Assembly: GCF_000334455.1 (NCBI RefSeq)
Contig: NZ_BANX01000011.1
Span: 186,001-250,000 of the forward strand
Length of the DNA stretch: 64,000 bases
Origin: Gordonia soli NBRC 108243
GTDB taxonomy: Bacteria; Actinomycetota; Actinomycetes; Mycobacteriales; Mycobacteriaceae
Reading direction: 5' to 3'
Each line of letters starts with the position of its first letter. Position 1 is the stretch's first letter. This document shows positions 21,025 to 29,901 of this stretch, piece by piece. The notes beneath the pieces are model-generated. The model saw nothing but the letters and a program-made list of their open reading frames with translations, had not been told where the DNA came from and searched no databases. The position numbers were made by a program, and so were the translations under genes.

Positions 21025-22231
21025 ATCGACGCCTGTCCCGACCAGCCCGAACGACCGTGCCGCAGCCGCGGCCGCAGCCGTCACCGACCGACACCTCCAC
21101 CGGCTCCTCGGCAGCCCCGGTACCCGCATCGCATCCGTAGCGTGGCCGAAGGGGCCGCTGCGCAGCCGATTCGGGCTCTGGCACTACTGGTGGCACGCCC
21201 ATCTGGTCGACCTGCTCGTCGATGCCGCGATCCACAGGGCCGACGATGATCGCTCGTACGACGACGCGACCGCCGACGTGGTCAATCGCCTGATCCGCAG
21301 CATCCGCATCCGCAACCTCGGGCGGTGGACCAACAACTACTACGACGACATGGCGTGGCTGGGACTGGCGATCGAGCGGGCCGACCGCCATCTCGATCTC
21401 CGACACCCGCGGGCCCAGCGCGCGCTGACCGGCAAGATGCTCGACTCCTGGGTGCCCCACCTCGGCGGTGGCATCCCGTGGCGGACGATGGACCTCTTCT
21501 TCAACGCGCCGGCCAACGGTCCGGCGGCGATCCTCGTCGCCCGCACCGGACACACCGAACGCGCGGTGGCGATGGCCGACTGGATCGATGCCACCCTGAT
21601 CGACCCGGAGTCGCATCTCGTGATCGACGGCGTCAAACCCGGTGGCGCCGGCGGTCAGGGCGGGGTCGAGCGGGTCACCGACATCTACACGTACTGCCAG
21701 GGCGTGGTGCTCGGCACCGAACTCGAATGCCTGCGCGCAACCGGCGACCTCCGGCACCTCGAACGGATCGACCGCCTGCTCGGCGCGGTGGAGCAGCACG
21801 AGGCGCCCGGCGGTGTGATCCGCGGGGCGGGCGGCGGCGACGGCGGCCTGTTCGCCGGTGTCCTCGCACGCTATCTGGCCCTGGTCGCCACCGACCTCCC
21901 CGACGGGGTGCCCGACGGTGACTCGATCCGACATCGCGCCGCGGCCGTCGTCACCGCGTCGGCCGAGGCGGTGTGGGCCAACCGCGCCCAGACCGACGAC
22001 GGCCCACTGTTCGGCGCCGATTGGTCCCAGCCGGCTCGCGTTCCCGCTGGTGAGGGAAGTTCCGCGACATTCGTCGGCGGGGCCGTCCACTCGTCGGCGA
22101 TCCCGGAGCGCGACCTGTCGGTGCAGCTCTCGGCGTGGATGGCCCTGGAAGCCGCCGCCGCCGTCGACCTGCGGTTACCGGAGCATGACCGAAACGAGGC
22201 CCCCTGGACGCCGAACCGAGATCGGAGCTGA
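21008..22231 (+). CDS. Glycoside hydrolase family 76-like (alpha-1,6-mannanase) protein
   Basis: This 407-residue protein resembles GH76 enzymes, which cut alpha-1,6-mannan backbones. The paired aspartates expected in the active site are at D113-D114 (NNYYDDMAW), and the repeated helical-hairpin pattern of an alpha6/alpha6 barrel is apparent. There is no signal peptide, so it is likely cytosolic, unlike secreted mannanases. In an actinobacterium a substrate derived from lipomannan is reasonable but unproven. The ATG at 21008 is chosen because TAGGCT lies 8 nt upstream. The nearby mycobacterial locus also carries a mannosidase. Confidence 0.7.
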   Translation: MGNASKSTPVPTSPNDRAAAAAAAVTDRHLHRLLGSPGTRIASVAWPKGPLRSRFGLWHYWWHAHLVDLLVDAAIHRADDDRSYDDATADVVNRLIRSIRIRNLGRWTNNYYDDMAWLGLAIERADRHLDLRHPRAQRALTGKMLDSWVPHLGGGIPWRTMDLFFNAPANGPAAILVARTGHTERAVAMADWIDATLIDPESHLVIDGVKPGGAGGQGGVERVTDIYTYCQGVVLGTELECLRATGDLRHLERIDRLLGAVEQHEAPGGVIRGAGGGDGGLFAGVLARYLALVATDLPDGVPDGDSIRHRAAAVVTASAEAVWANRAQTDDGPLFGADWSQPARVPAGEGSSATFVGGAVHSSAIPERDLSVQLSAWMALEAAAAVDLRLPEHDRNEAPWTPNRDRS

Positions 22232-22387
22232 GTTACGCTCGTCCGACGGCAGTGATGTGGACCACAGTCCGGAGGGTCGATAACCGGTCCGCAGCGGTGT
22301 CGCACACACCACACGACGGAGTGCGTGGTCGGCCCACCAGGGCCGATCTCCTCGGGGAGGGGCGCACTCCAGGCAGGGGCGAGCACC

Positions 22388-24397
22388 ATGACGTACCAGT
22401 TGGACTCCGCCGACTCCGCCACGCGGGTCACCCGGGGCACGGTCCGTGATCTCTCGACGGGAGCACTCCCGCTCGGCGATCCCACCGGTGGTGCCGACGC
22501 GATCCGATGGCGCGAATCCGTCGACGGTGCACTCGCGTATCCACGGGTCTCGATCGACCGGGACGTCACCATCACCACGAGTGACGGGGTCCGACTGCGT
22601 GCCACGGTGATCCGGCCGGCCAACCGATTCGGCCAGACCGTCGCGACGCCGTTCCCGGCCATCGTGAACGTGAACCCCTACAACCGCGCCGTCATCGACG
22701 GTCTCGACCACGCGCTGCATGCGCCGGTCGTCGGCAAGGCACTCCGAGCGGCTTCCGGCGCGGTCGACGCCACCGGGACATCGTTGGAGGGTCTGACCAC
22801 CCTCACCAAGACGCTCGCCGGCGGGGTCTTCGACGTGTTCGGCATCAACCGCAACCTGGTGCGCAGCGGATACGCCCAGGTGATCGTCGATGTCCGCGGT
22901 ACCGGTGCGAGCCAGGGCAAATGGCAGATCCTCGGCGCGCGTGAGCAGCAGGACTCGGTGGAGATCATCGACTGGGTGGCCGAACAGGACTGGTGTGACG
23001 GCTCGGTCGGCATGGTCGGCTGGTCGTACTCGGCGATCAACTCGCTGCAGGCCGCCGACAAGCGGCCCGCCGCGCTCAAGGCGGTCTTCGCCGTCGAGGG
23101 GTGCGAGGACATCGTCCGCGACATCTACATCACCGGCGGCCTCCCGTCGGCGTTCATCCCCACCTGGTTGTCGGCGGTGAACTTGTTGAAGTGGGTTCCC
23201 AACCCGGCCAACGCCATCCGCGATCTGGTCCGCGGCGACACCCTCCGCTGGATGAACGATCGCCTGCGCTCCCCCGCCACCGAGCTGACCTCGTTGCTCT
23301 GGGGTTTCCTGACCGCGCGCGACGACCGCATCTTCGACGATCCGTACTTCGACGAGCGCGATCCCAAGGTGGACCAGATCACCGCGCCCGTCTTCGCCGT
23401 CGGTGCGTGGCACGACCTGTTCGGCGGCAGTGCGACCGGCGTCTACCAGCGTCTGCGGATGGCGCCGGGTCGCAAGCAGATGATCGTCGGCGACGGCTAT
23501 CACATCGACGTCGGTTCGGGGTTCGGCGGCAAGTTCGCGCCACCGCGGCTGGATGTCCTCGAGCGCGCATGGTTCGACCGCTGGCTCAAGGACGACCACA
23601 ACGGCATCGAGGATTATGGGCCGGTCACCATGCTGCAGCAGGGTGGCGCCTGGACCTCGGGCGCATCGTTCCCGCGTGCGGGCGTCACACTCAAACGCCT
23701 GTACCTGAGCGACACGTCGTCGGGTACCGCGGAGCACGCCACCCACGATGGATCGCTGCGCCGCACACCCGGTGACGATCTCGTCTCGCTGGGCGTCCGG
23801 CCCGACCTGCGCGGGGCGATGTCCCGCGACATGACACAGGTGAGTGCCGGGGCCGCGATGGTCTTCGGCCGCACGTTCACCACCGACGCCCGGTTCCAGG
23901 AACGCGGCGCGCTGTCGTTCACCAGTGAGGCCGTCGGCGAGGCGACAGCGATCAGCGGTGCGATGAACCTCCGCCTGAACGTGGCCACCACGGCGCACGA
24001 GGGCATCTGGGCGGTGACGGTTAACGACGTCGCTCCGGACGGCTCGTCCCGCGTGCTGACCAACGGTGCGCTCACCGTCTCCAACCGCGCACTGGACGAG
24101 GCGCGTTCGCTCTACGCCGAGGACGGCAGCCTGCTGCAGGCGCATCACCATCTCACGCGCAAGCGGAAGATGCCGGTGCCGTCGGACATCCCGGTACGCA
24201 TCGACGTCGACCTGGTGCCGACCGACGCCATCCTCGAGCCGGGGCACCGACTCCGGGTCGACGTCTACGCCAACAGTTTTCCGCGCTATCTGACCGTGGT
24301 CCCCGACCTCGTCAAGGCTCGCGGGCGTCGGCAACGCCTGGTCCTCGACCCCGCCCACCCGAGTCATCTGACGTTCCTCTCGAGCGGCAGCTGGTAG
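22388..24397 (+). CDS. CocE/NonD family serine hydrolase
   Basis: This 669-residue alpha/beta-hydrolase of the X-Pro dipeptidyl-peptidase/cocaine esterase family has the nucleophile Ser213 in GWSYS, Asp343 in the GAWHD segment and His372 in GYHID, completing the triad. The C-terminal about 230 residues form the jelly-roll domain typical of the family (LRVDVYANSFPRY near the end). No export signal is seen. The ATG at 22388 is preferred over an in-frame start 21 codons upstream, because the extra residues are low complexity. Family members cleave esters, amides or acyl chains; the substrate here is unknown. A 21-bp-period repeat array begins about 10 nt after the stop. Confidence 0.85.
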   Translation: MTYQLDSADSATRVTRGTVRDLSTGALPLGDPTGGADAIRWRESVDGALAYPRVSIDRDVTITTSDGVRLRATVIRPANRFGQTVATPFPAIVNVNPYNRAVIDGLDHALHAPVVGKALRAASGAVDATGTSLEGLTTLTKTLAGGVFDVFGINRNLVRSGYAQVIVDVRGTGASQGKWQILGAREQQDSVEIIDWVAEQDWCDGSVGMVGWSYSAINSLQAADKRPAALKAVFAVEGCEDIVRDIYITGGLPSAFIPTWLSAVNLLKWVPNPANAIRDLVRGDTLRWMNDRLRSPATELTSLLWGFLTARDDRIFDDPYFDERDPKVDQITAPVFAVGAWHDLFGGSATGVYQRLRMAPGRKQMIVGDGYHIDVGSGFGGKFAPPRLDVLERAWFDRWLKDDHNGIEDYGPVTMLQQGGAWTSGASFPRAGVTLKRLYLSDTSSGTAEHATHDGSLRRTPGDDLVSLGVRPDLRGAMSRDMTQVSAGAAMVFGRTFTTDARFQERGALSFTSEAVGEATAISGAMNLRLNVATTAHEGIWAVTVNDVAPDGSSRVLTNGALTVSNRALDEARSLYAEDGSLLQAHHHLTRKRKMPVPSDIPVRIDVDLVPTDAILEPGHRLRVDVYANSFPRYLTVVPDLVKARGRRQRLVLDPAHPSHLTFLSSGSW

Positions 24398-24407
24398 ATC
24401 GCTCGTC

Positions 24408-24577
24408 GTCGACCGTGCACATCAGCTTGTCGACCGTGCGCGCCAAATCGTCGGCCGTGCGCGCCAAATCGTCGACCGTGCAGGCTGATCCGTCGACCGT
24501 GCACCGAGCCTGTCGCTGTCGGGGGCCACGGCAACGAGCAGCAGCGCACGATCGACGCGTCGCAGCGCACGATCGAG
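24408..24577. repeat. 21-bp-period inverted array, locus A
   Basis: Five cores of the form GTCGACCGTGC start at 24408, 24429, 24450, 24471 and 24492, exactly 21 bp apart, separated by variable 10-nt segments. After a roughly 40-bp spacer, two cores in the opposite orientation (GCACGATCGAC type) start at 24546 and 24567, again 21 bp apart. The array begins 10 nt after the CocE stop. The rest of the gap (24578-24805) shows only a possible -10 (TAGCGT, 24737-24742) for the next operon. Confidence 0.9.
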
Positions 24578-24805
24578 GCGACACATCGGCCAGGTAGCCG
24601 ATCGTCACCGGCACCGTCGTTCGTCGCGATGTCCGAGTCGGGTCCCCTGTGACCCGCGATACGCGCGGTACGTCGCGTGAGGCGAACATGTTTCACCCAC
24701 GGTGCTCCTAAGGGTTCCCTGAGCGTTCGATCTGGTTAGCGTCAGCGCATCGACCCGTTGCCATCGACGGGACGGGGTCGGGGTTCGCTCAGGGAGGGTG
24801 TTGTC

Positions 24806-25882
24806 GTGGTGCGTGGGGTCAGATCTGTCGGGGTGCGTTCGAGAGGTCGGAGGTCGCCCCGTCTGGTCGTCGCCGCGCTGGCGATGGCTGCGGTGGCCGC
24901 GCCAGGACTGGCGATGGCGCAGTCGGCGTATGCCGCACCGACAGCACTACAGGGATCGTTCGCGATCCAGAACGGTGTGTGTGCAAGTGGTTCGGTGACC
25001 GGCTCGTTCTTCCGGATGATCCTCCCCGCGGGTACCACCAGCGGACCGTTCCTGTCCAACAGCGATTCGTCATGCAGCGACAAGACCGTCACCCCGCTGT
25101 CGGCGGGCACCTCCGGCGGACTGCTCAGTGGCAGCTACCAGCCGCAACCCGCGTCGGCTTTCGACGGCTCGGGCAACGCGATCTCGGGCAGCGTCACGCG
25201 ACCGGTGAAGTTCTACGGCGTCGGCTTCGCGACCGCCACCAACCCGACCGATCCGCAGACCGGACGGGGAACCGCCCGACCTCAGCTCTACGTCGACGGC
25301 ACCTCGCTGTCGGGTGATCTCAGCGCCTTCGGTGTCACCTGGAACCGACAGGTGTTCAACCAGGGCGCTCCGAAACCCGGGGGCGGGCTGCCCGGCAAGA
25401 CGACGTCGGTCCGCGGCACCATCAACCGGTCGACCGGCGCATTCGTGATCGAGTGGACCAGCCAGATCGTCGGCGGTCCGTTCAACAACTTCACCGGGCT
25501 GTGGCACCTGGCGGGCACCTATCGCGGCAGCGGCCTGACCGGTGGTTCGGCAGCGGCAGGCCAGGCGCCCGCCGCCCAGAACCCGCCCGGCCAGAATCCT
25601 GCCGGCGCAGCCGGGGTCGCCCCTGGTGCGGCGCAGCCGAATCCGGCCGCTCCCGGCGCAGCTACGAACCAGGCGCCAGGTGCGGGCGACGCACGCACTG
25701 TCCCGGCCGAGGCGGCAGGCACCCCGCAGACGACGGTGCAGTCCTTGCAGGTTCCCGCCGACAGTGGCCAGCCGCGCTGGTTGCTGCCCGTGCTGGTGGT
25801 CATCACGGCCGTCGCCGCGGGATTGCTGACCAACGCCGACCGGCTCTTCCGCCGACGGGGGAAGTCCGCCGATGCCGGCTGA
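24806..25882 (+). CDS. Exported protein with C-terminal membrane anchor, function unknown
   Basis: I do not recognise this 358-residue protein. It has a basic N-terminus and signal peptide (likely cleavage after AQSAYA), a folded region of about 215 residues and a Pro/Ala/Gly/Asn/Gln linker. A C-terminal membrane helix ends in a basic tail (RLFRRRGK), so most of it would lie outside the cell, anchored by that helix. Its folded region is clearly paralogous to the lipoprotein at 27101-27985: both have VTGSFF/LTGSWF, TNPTDPQTG/TNPVDPQTG, FNQGAPK and IVGGPFN-FTG-WHL. GTG 24806 is chosen because AGGGAGG lies 8 nt upstream. It is the first gene of a four-gene coupled operon. Confidence 0.7.
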   Translation: MVRGVRSVGVRSRGRRSPRLVVAALAMAAVAAPGLAMAQSAYAAPTALQGSFAIQNGVCASGSVTGSFFRMILPAGTTSGPFLSNSDSSCSDKTVTPLSAGTSGGLLSGSYQPQPASAFDGSGNAISGSVTRPVKFYGVGFATATNPTDPQTGRGTARPQLYVDGTSLSGDLSAFGVTWNRQVFNQGAPKPGGGLPGKTTSVRGTINRSTGAFVIEWTSQIVGGPFNNFTGLWHLAGTYRGSGLTGGSAAAGQAPAAQNPPGQNPAGAAGVAPGAAQPNPAAPGAATNQAPGAGDARTVPAEAAGTPQTTVQSLQVPADSGQPRWLLPVLVVITAVAAGLLTNADRLFRRRGKSADAG

Positions 25883-27104
25883 CGATCGCGCCGAGGGTGA
25901 GGTGCGATCGACGTCCGGTCCCGACGGTTCGACCTCCGCGACAGCGGGTTCGGGAGGGTTGCCGAGGTATCCGAACACGGTTGCCGGCGGGGAATCGGGC
26001 GTCGATGCAAGCGGTGTCGGTGCAGCAGGCGTGGGGACATCAAGCAGCGGGCCATCAGGTACAGGGGCGTCCGGACAGGTACCGGAACTCACCGACGACC
26101 GTGCGTCCTGCCACGTGTCCTGCGCTCCACGATGGCCGCTCATCGGCCTGATCGTCGTCGGCGCGATCCTGGTGATCGCGCCGATCGCCGGCGGCTTCTT
26201 CTATCCCGCCGCGCAGGCCACCGTGATGCTCGATGACTTCCGCCCGTACCTTGCGCCGGAGAAGATCGCCGACCTCCGCGGTCAACTCGACCAGGTCGAG
26301 TCGGCGCGCGGTGCGATCGTCGCGATCGATCGAGTCGGCGCAGTGGACGCGGACAGATACCCGCAGATCCGCGACTTCGTCGACCGGTATCCCGCCATCC
26401 GGGCCGACATGTCCGCCATGCTCGACCAGATCGACTCGGCACGTGGCGATTTCACGCAGCTCGACGGACTGCAGCCGGTCGACGTGCTGCCGTTCATCCC
26501 GGTCGGGTTCGGTCTCGTCCTGATCGGAGCCGGTGCATGGGGCCTTCGTCGACGCAGGCGCGGCCGCTCGGTGCGGTGGCTGGGCGTCGGTGCGGGCGTC
26601 GCGGCCGCAGCGCTCATCGCGGTGCCCTTCGCGACCGGGATGACCACTGCTGTCGACGCGGGATCGCCCCTGCTGGCGCGCTTCTCGACGCTGATGACCA
26701 CCGAAAAGGTCCGCGACGTCCAGGGTTACTTCGTCGTGCTGGTCGGGGCGGTCGGGTCGATCGACAGCAGCTATCGCGACGACGTCACCACCGCGGGAGC
26801 GCGCGCGGATCGTGGCGACGTCGCCGCCATCGACACCCTGCGCACCGGCTGGCAGCCGATGTCCTCGGACTTCGCAGCGCTCATCGGCACCCTCAACGAC
26901 AACGTCACGAACTACGACGGCGTTCGCGATCTGGACGACTCAACCCGCGCAGTCGGCGTCGGCGCTTTCGCCGCGTTCCCCTGGTTCCTGGTCGGCGGCG
27001 GGGCCGTCGCCCTGCTGTTCGGACTCGCCGCGGCACGTCCGTCCCCGACCACCCGGGCGGTCGACTCCGGCTCGCGGTCCACCCGAAAGGCCTCTCTCCC
27101 ATGA
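25872..27104 (+). CDS. Polytopic membrane protein, function unknown
   Basis: This 410-residue protein is not recognised. A disordered Ser/Gly/Thr-rich N-terminus of about 80 residues is followed by membrane helices near residues 88-108, 205-225, 237-260 and 370-392. Two extracytoplasmic helical segments separate them (about 110-200 and 262-365) and look alike in length and in Asp/Val-rich character, suggesting an internal duplication. It overlaps the previous gene by 11 bp and the next by an ATGA junction. Its position between two paralogous exported proteins suggests that it anchors or exports them. Confidence 0.65.
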   Translation: MPADDRAEGEVRSTSGPDGSTSATAGSGGLPRYPNTVAGGESGVDASGVGAAGVGTSSSGPSGTGASGQVPELTDDRASCHVSCAPRWPLIGLIVVGAILVIAPIAGGFFYPAAQATVMLDDFRPYLAPEKIADLRGQLDQVESARGAIVAIDRVGAVDADRYPQIRDFVDRYPAIRADMSAMLDQIDSARGDFTQLDGLQPVDVLPFIPVGFGLVLIGAGAWGLRRRRRGRSVRWLGVGAGVAAAALIAVPFATGMTTAVDAGSPLLARFSTLMTTEKVRDVQGYFVVLVGAVGSIDSSYRDDVTTAGARADRGDVAAIDTLRTGWQPMSSDFAALIGTLNDNVTNYDGVRDLDDSTRAVGVGAFAAFPWFLVGGGAVALLFGLAAARPSPTTRAVDSGSRSTRKASLP

Positions 27105-27985
27105 CATCATCGACCACGTCCCCGTTCAGAGGACCGGCCACACATCCGCTCCGTCGAGCGGCGGGTCTGCTGCTGGCGTGCACCTCTGCAATCGCGGTCG
27201 TCGCGGGATGTTCGACGGACTCGTCGGTCGCCGATGGCGAGCTCACCGGGCTGCTCGCGTTGAGCCCCGGCCAGTTCACCGACGGCACACTCACCGGCTC
27301 GTGGTTCAAGATGGTGCAGCCGGGCGGCACCGCCGACAAGGGGCCCTTCATGCCCAACGGCGACTCCCCGGTCGAGGGTGGATCGGTGACCCTCCTGCAG
27401 CCCGGCAGCGAAGGAGGGCTCCGGCTGGGCGGGTACCAGTCCGAGCCGAAACCCGGTTTCCGTGAAGGTAATTCGCTGTCGGGTTCGATCATGAAGCCGA
27501 CCCGCTTCTTCGGCGTCGAGTTCGGGACATCCACCAATCCGGTCGATCCGCAGACCGGCCACAAGGTCGCCGCACCGACGGTCAGCAACTCGGACGGCAC
27601 ACTGTCGGGACAGCTCGTCTCGTGGGCCGCGTCCTGGAACAACCAGGAGTTCAACCAGGGTGCCCCGAAGGCGCCGGCGAAGGTCGGGGCGCAGGTTCCC
27701 GGGTCAGCCGAGGCCAAGCGTGCGTGGGATTGGGTACGTAAGGAGTGGCTCCAGCAGGACGACGTGGTGTCGGGTACCGGACCGGCGGCCACCGGCACGC
27801 TCGCGGAGGACGGCAAGTCCTACACCCTCTCCTGGACCAGTTCGATCGTCGGCGGTCCGTTCAACGGGTTCACCGGGGTCTGGCATCTCGAGGGCGATTA
27901 CCGACCGGAGGACACTGCCCCGTCCGACACCGCCCCGGTCGCCACCACTCCGGTCGATCCGACACCGACGTCGGGGACCCGATGA
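27101..27985 (+). CDS. Lipoprotein paralogous to the exported protein at 24806
   Basis: This 294-residue protein has a signal peptide with lipobox VVAGC (Cys37), so it should be a membrane-attached lipoprotein. Its body shares the order of motifs with the 24806 product (LTGSWF, TNPVDPQTG, FNQGAPK, SIVGGPFNGFTGVWHL) and so represents the same undescribed domain. It has an extra insertion of about 40 residues before the last motif. The ATG at 27101 overlaps the upstream stop (ATGA) and directly begins the signal peptide. The tail is Pro/Thr-rich. Confidence 0.75.
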   Translation: MTSSTTSPFRGPATHPLRRAAGLLLACTSAIAVVAGCSTDSSVADGELTGLLALSPGQFTDGTLTGSWFKMVQPGGTADKGPFMPNGDSPVEGGSVTLLQPGSEGGLRLGGYQSEPKPGFREGNSLSGSIMKPTRFFGVEFGTSTNPVDPQTGHKVAAPTVSNSDGTLSGQLVSWAASWNNQEFNQGAPKAPAKVGAQVPGSAEAKRAWDWVRKEWLQQDDVVSGTGPAATGTLAEDGKSYTLSWTSSIVGGPFNGFTGVWHLEGDYRPEDTAPSDTAPVATTPVDPTPTSGTR

Positions 27986-28035
27986 CCACGACGCGCAGCA
28001 CGCCCGCGAACCCTCGGAGAGGTGCAGTCCGATGA
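27982..28035 (+). CDS. Possible 17-codon coupling ORF
   Basis: A tiny frame (MTTTRSTPANPRRGAVR) starts with an ATGA overlap on the stop of the lipoprotein gene and ends with an ATGA overlap on the start of the next gene. Such a chain would let ribosomes pass from one gene to the next without a free gap. It may only serve translational coupling and not make a stable peptide. A GGAGAGG site inside it also serves the downstream ATG, so independent initiation there is possible. Confidence 0.35.
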   Translation: MTTTRSTPANPRRGAVR

Positions 28036-29198
28036 GCGACCACGAGCAGGACACTGACCGCACCGACTCGGATGCATTCGGCGAGAACGTGTCTGACGAT
28101 GACGCAGCCGTCGACGTCAGCGGCTCCGCAGAACGACCTGGACCGTCCGAGACCGACACCACCGAGATCGCGGTCGAGGACGCGGACTCCGACTCAGCGG
28201 TATCCGCCGCCGACACGACCGCTACCGCCGCACGCGAACCGTATGTCGACGACGCGGCCACCGACCGCTTCGACGTCTCCGCGACGCAGGCGGGAGTCGG
28301 GGTCACGCGTCGGGGTCCGCGAGCAGCCATCCCGGCGGTCCGCACATCGGCGGCACTGGTCATCCTGATCGCCCTCTTCATCTCCGCCTGGTACGCGGCC
28401 GGACCGTCGCAGCAGTACCTGGTGTCGACGAGTCCTGCCGCCCAGGTCCAGGGGGCGCCGTCGATCGCCGTTCCCGGACTCGCTCCGGGCGCGGCGGCCG
28501 CGGCGCCCTCTCCAGGCGCTCCGGCGGCCGGTGGCCCGGCTCCGGCCGCGTCCATCCCGCTCGGTGGTGCACCAGGTGCTTCCGTCCCGCTCGGCGGGGC
28601 GGCCGGTGCAGCACCTGGCGGTTCGACGAGCATCGGCAACGGCGCGGCTCCCGGCGTCGGCGCGACACCGGGTGGCTCGACCGCCATCGACGGCGGCAAC
28701 TCCCTCGGCGGTCTGTCCACCGCTCCCATCGCCGACCAGCCGCGGTGCCCGCTCGGCTGGCCGAAGCCGGAACGTTCCGGCGGACTCGCATCAGTGATCG
28801 TGCTCGCCCCGGCCGCCGGTTCGTTCTCCTCGGAGGCGTTCGCGCTGGGCTCGGTCTACCAGCCGCTGATGCAACTCATCGGGCCGGTGCTCGCCGAGAT
28901 CGAGCCGGTACTCAACGCCAACGTCCGCTGGATCAACCCCATCGTCGAACGTGCGTCGGCGGCGAGTGCGGTTGTCCTGGAGGCGATCCTGCCGTTCTAC
29001 GGCCCCTACCGCGCACAGTTCCTCGCCGCCGAGGGCAATCTCGCCAAGGCGCTGGCTCCGGTGCTCACCCGCATCTACCAGTCGCCGCAGGCCGCCTGTC
29101 TCGTGGCATGGCAGGGTCAGATCATCGCGTCGGCCAAGGGCAAGCGGATCACCACGGCATCACTCTCCCGACCTGGCCGGTTGAACCACTTCGGCTGA
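28032..29198 (+). CDS. Single-pass membrane protein with Pro/Ala/Gly linker, function unknown
   Basis: This 388-residue protein, not recognised, has an acidic cytoplasmic N-terminus (about 1-98), one membrane helix (about 104-126) and an extracytoplasmic linker of about 110 residues rich in Ala, Gly and Pro with SIPLGGAPG-type repeats. The C-terminal domain of about 150 residues is predicted mostly helical and contains two Cys (in QPRCPLGWP and AACLVAW), which could form a disulfide. The ATG at 28032 has GGAGAGG about 10 nt upstream. It ends the operon with the two paralogous exported proteins and is probably part of one envelope complex. Confidence 0.65.
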   Translation: MSDHEQDTDRTDSDAFGENVSDDDAAVDVSGSAERPGPSETDTTEIAVEDADSDSAVSAADTTATAAREPYVDDAATDRFDVSATQAGVGVTRRGPRAAIPAVRTSAALVILIALFISAWYAAGPSQQYLVSTSPAAQVQGAPSIAVPGLAPGAAAAAPSPGAPAAGGPAPAASIPLGGAPGASVPLGGAAGAAPGGSTSIGNGAAPGVGATPGGSTAIDGGNSLGGLSTAPIADQPRCPLGWPKPERSGGLASVIVLAPAAGSFSSEAFALGSVYQPLMQLIGPVLAEIEPVLNANVRWINPIVERASAASAVVLEAILPFYGPYRAQFLAAEGNLAKALAPVLTRIYQSPQAACLVAWQGQIIASAKGKRITTASLSRPGRLNHFG

Positions 29199-29208
29199 GT
29201 CGTACTCC

Positions 29209-29376
29209 GTCGACCGTGCGCTCGAAAACGCCGACCGTGCACCCTGACCCGTTGATCGTGCACGCCGGTCCGTTGATCGGGCTTCGCGGTCTGCTTTCTT
29301 CGGTGGCCCCGGCGATGAGCAGTGCACGATCGATGGTTCGGAGCGCACGGTCGACGCGTTGGAGCGCACGGTCGAC
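29209..29376. repeat. 21-bp-period inverted array, locus B
   Basis: Forward cores (GTCGACCGTGC and GTTGATCGTGC variants) start at 29209, 29230, 29251 and 29272. Inverse cores (GCACGGTCGAC and GCACGATCGAT) start at 29324, 29345 and 29366. All spacings are exactly 21 bp. The array begins 11 nt after the stop of the upstream gene and fills the gap between convergent genes. Confidence 0.9.
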
Positions 29377-29400
29377 GGAAAGGCCCATGTCCGGATGCCG

Positions 29401-29901
29401 TCAGATGACGTCACTGTCCCCGAAGATCACCCGGTAGACGAACTGCATCTCCGGACCGAGCACGGCACCGACCAGGTCGATGAGCCGGTGGGCGAATGCG
29501 GCACCGTGGGCGGCGTCGCCGGAATCGTCCAGGTGGTGCGCGATCTCGTGCAGTATCACCAGCTCACGCAGTGCCCAGCGACCGTCGACCGAGGTGGGTA
29601 CCGCTATCTCCCCGCCCGCAGCCGACCGGGAGTAATGCGCCGACCGATCACCACGCCGCTCGCGCACCCGGACCGGCATCGCGGCACGCGGCGACGACGC
29701 CTGCACCGTCGGCATCGCCAGCACCCGGTGCACGTAGGCGTCGACCGACTCCAGCGACGCGAAGCGCGCCTCGACGGGCAGCGTCAGCTCGGTCCCGGCC
29801 AACTGCACGGTATGGGCCGCAGACGATGCGCGGTCGACCAGCGACAGCACCATCCGCTCCGCCTCGTAGAGCTTCGCGCGGTGGGTGTCCCGCGGACTCA
29901 T
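29401..29901 (-). CDS. Small zinc metallohydrolase (HEXXH)
   Basis: This 166-residue protein has the zinc-binding and catalytic motif HEIAHH (residues 118-123) with further His at 132 and 138. It resembles an actinobacterial family of small putative metallohydrolases (TIGR04338-like). There is no signal peptide, so it is cytosolic. The start overlaps the stop of the MFS gene upstream in an ATGA junction. A DUF2786 protein gene lies nearby, as I recall in other Mycobacteriales. The substrate is unknown. Confidence 0.75.
   Translation of the reverse strand: MSPRDTHRAKLYEAERMVLSLVDRASSAAHTVQLAGTELTLPVEARFASLESVDAYVHRVLAMPTVQASSPRAAMPVRVRERRGDRSAHYSRSAAGGEIAVPTSVDGRWALRELVILHEIAHHLDDSGDAAHGAAFAHRLIDLVGAVLGPEMQFVYRVIFGDSDVI

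Noticed and set aside
22175..24367. Long minus-strand frame opposite the CocE-type hydrolase
   Set aside because: It is antisense to a gene with a complete catalytic triad and shows no family features.
24408..24577. CRISPR array
   Set aside because: The conserved core is 11 bp with 10-bp gaps, orientation flips within each locus, and no cas genes are present.
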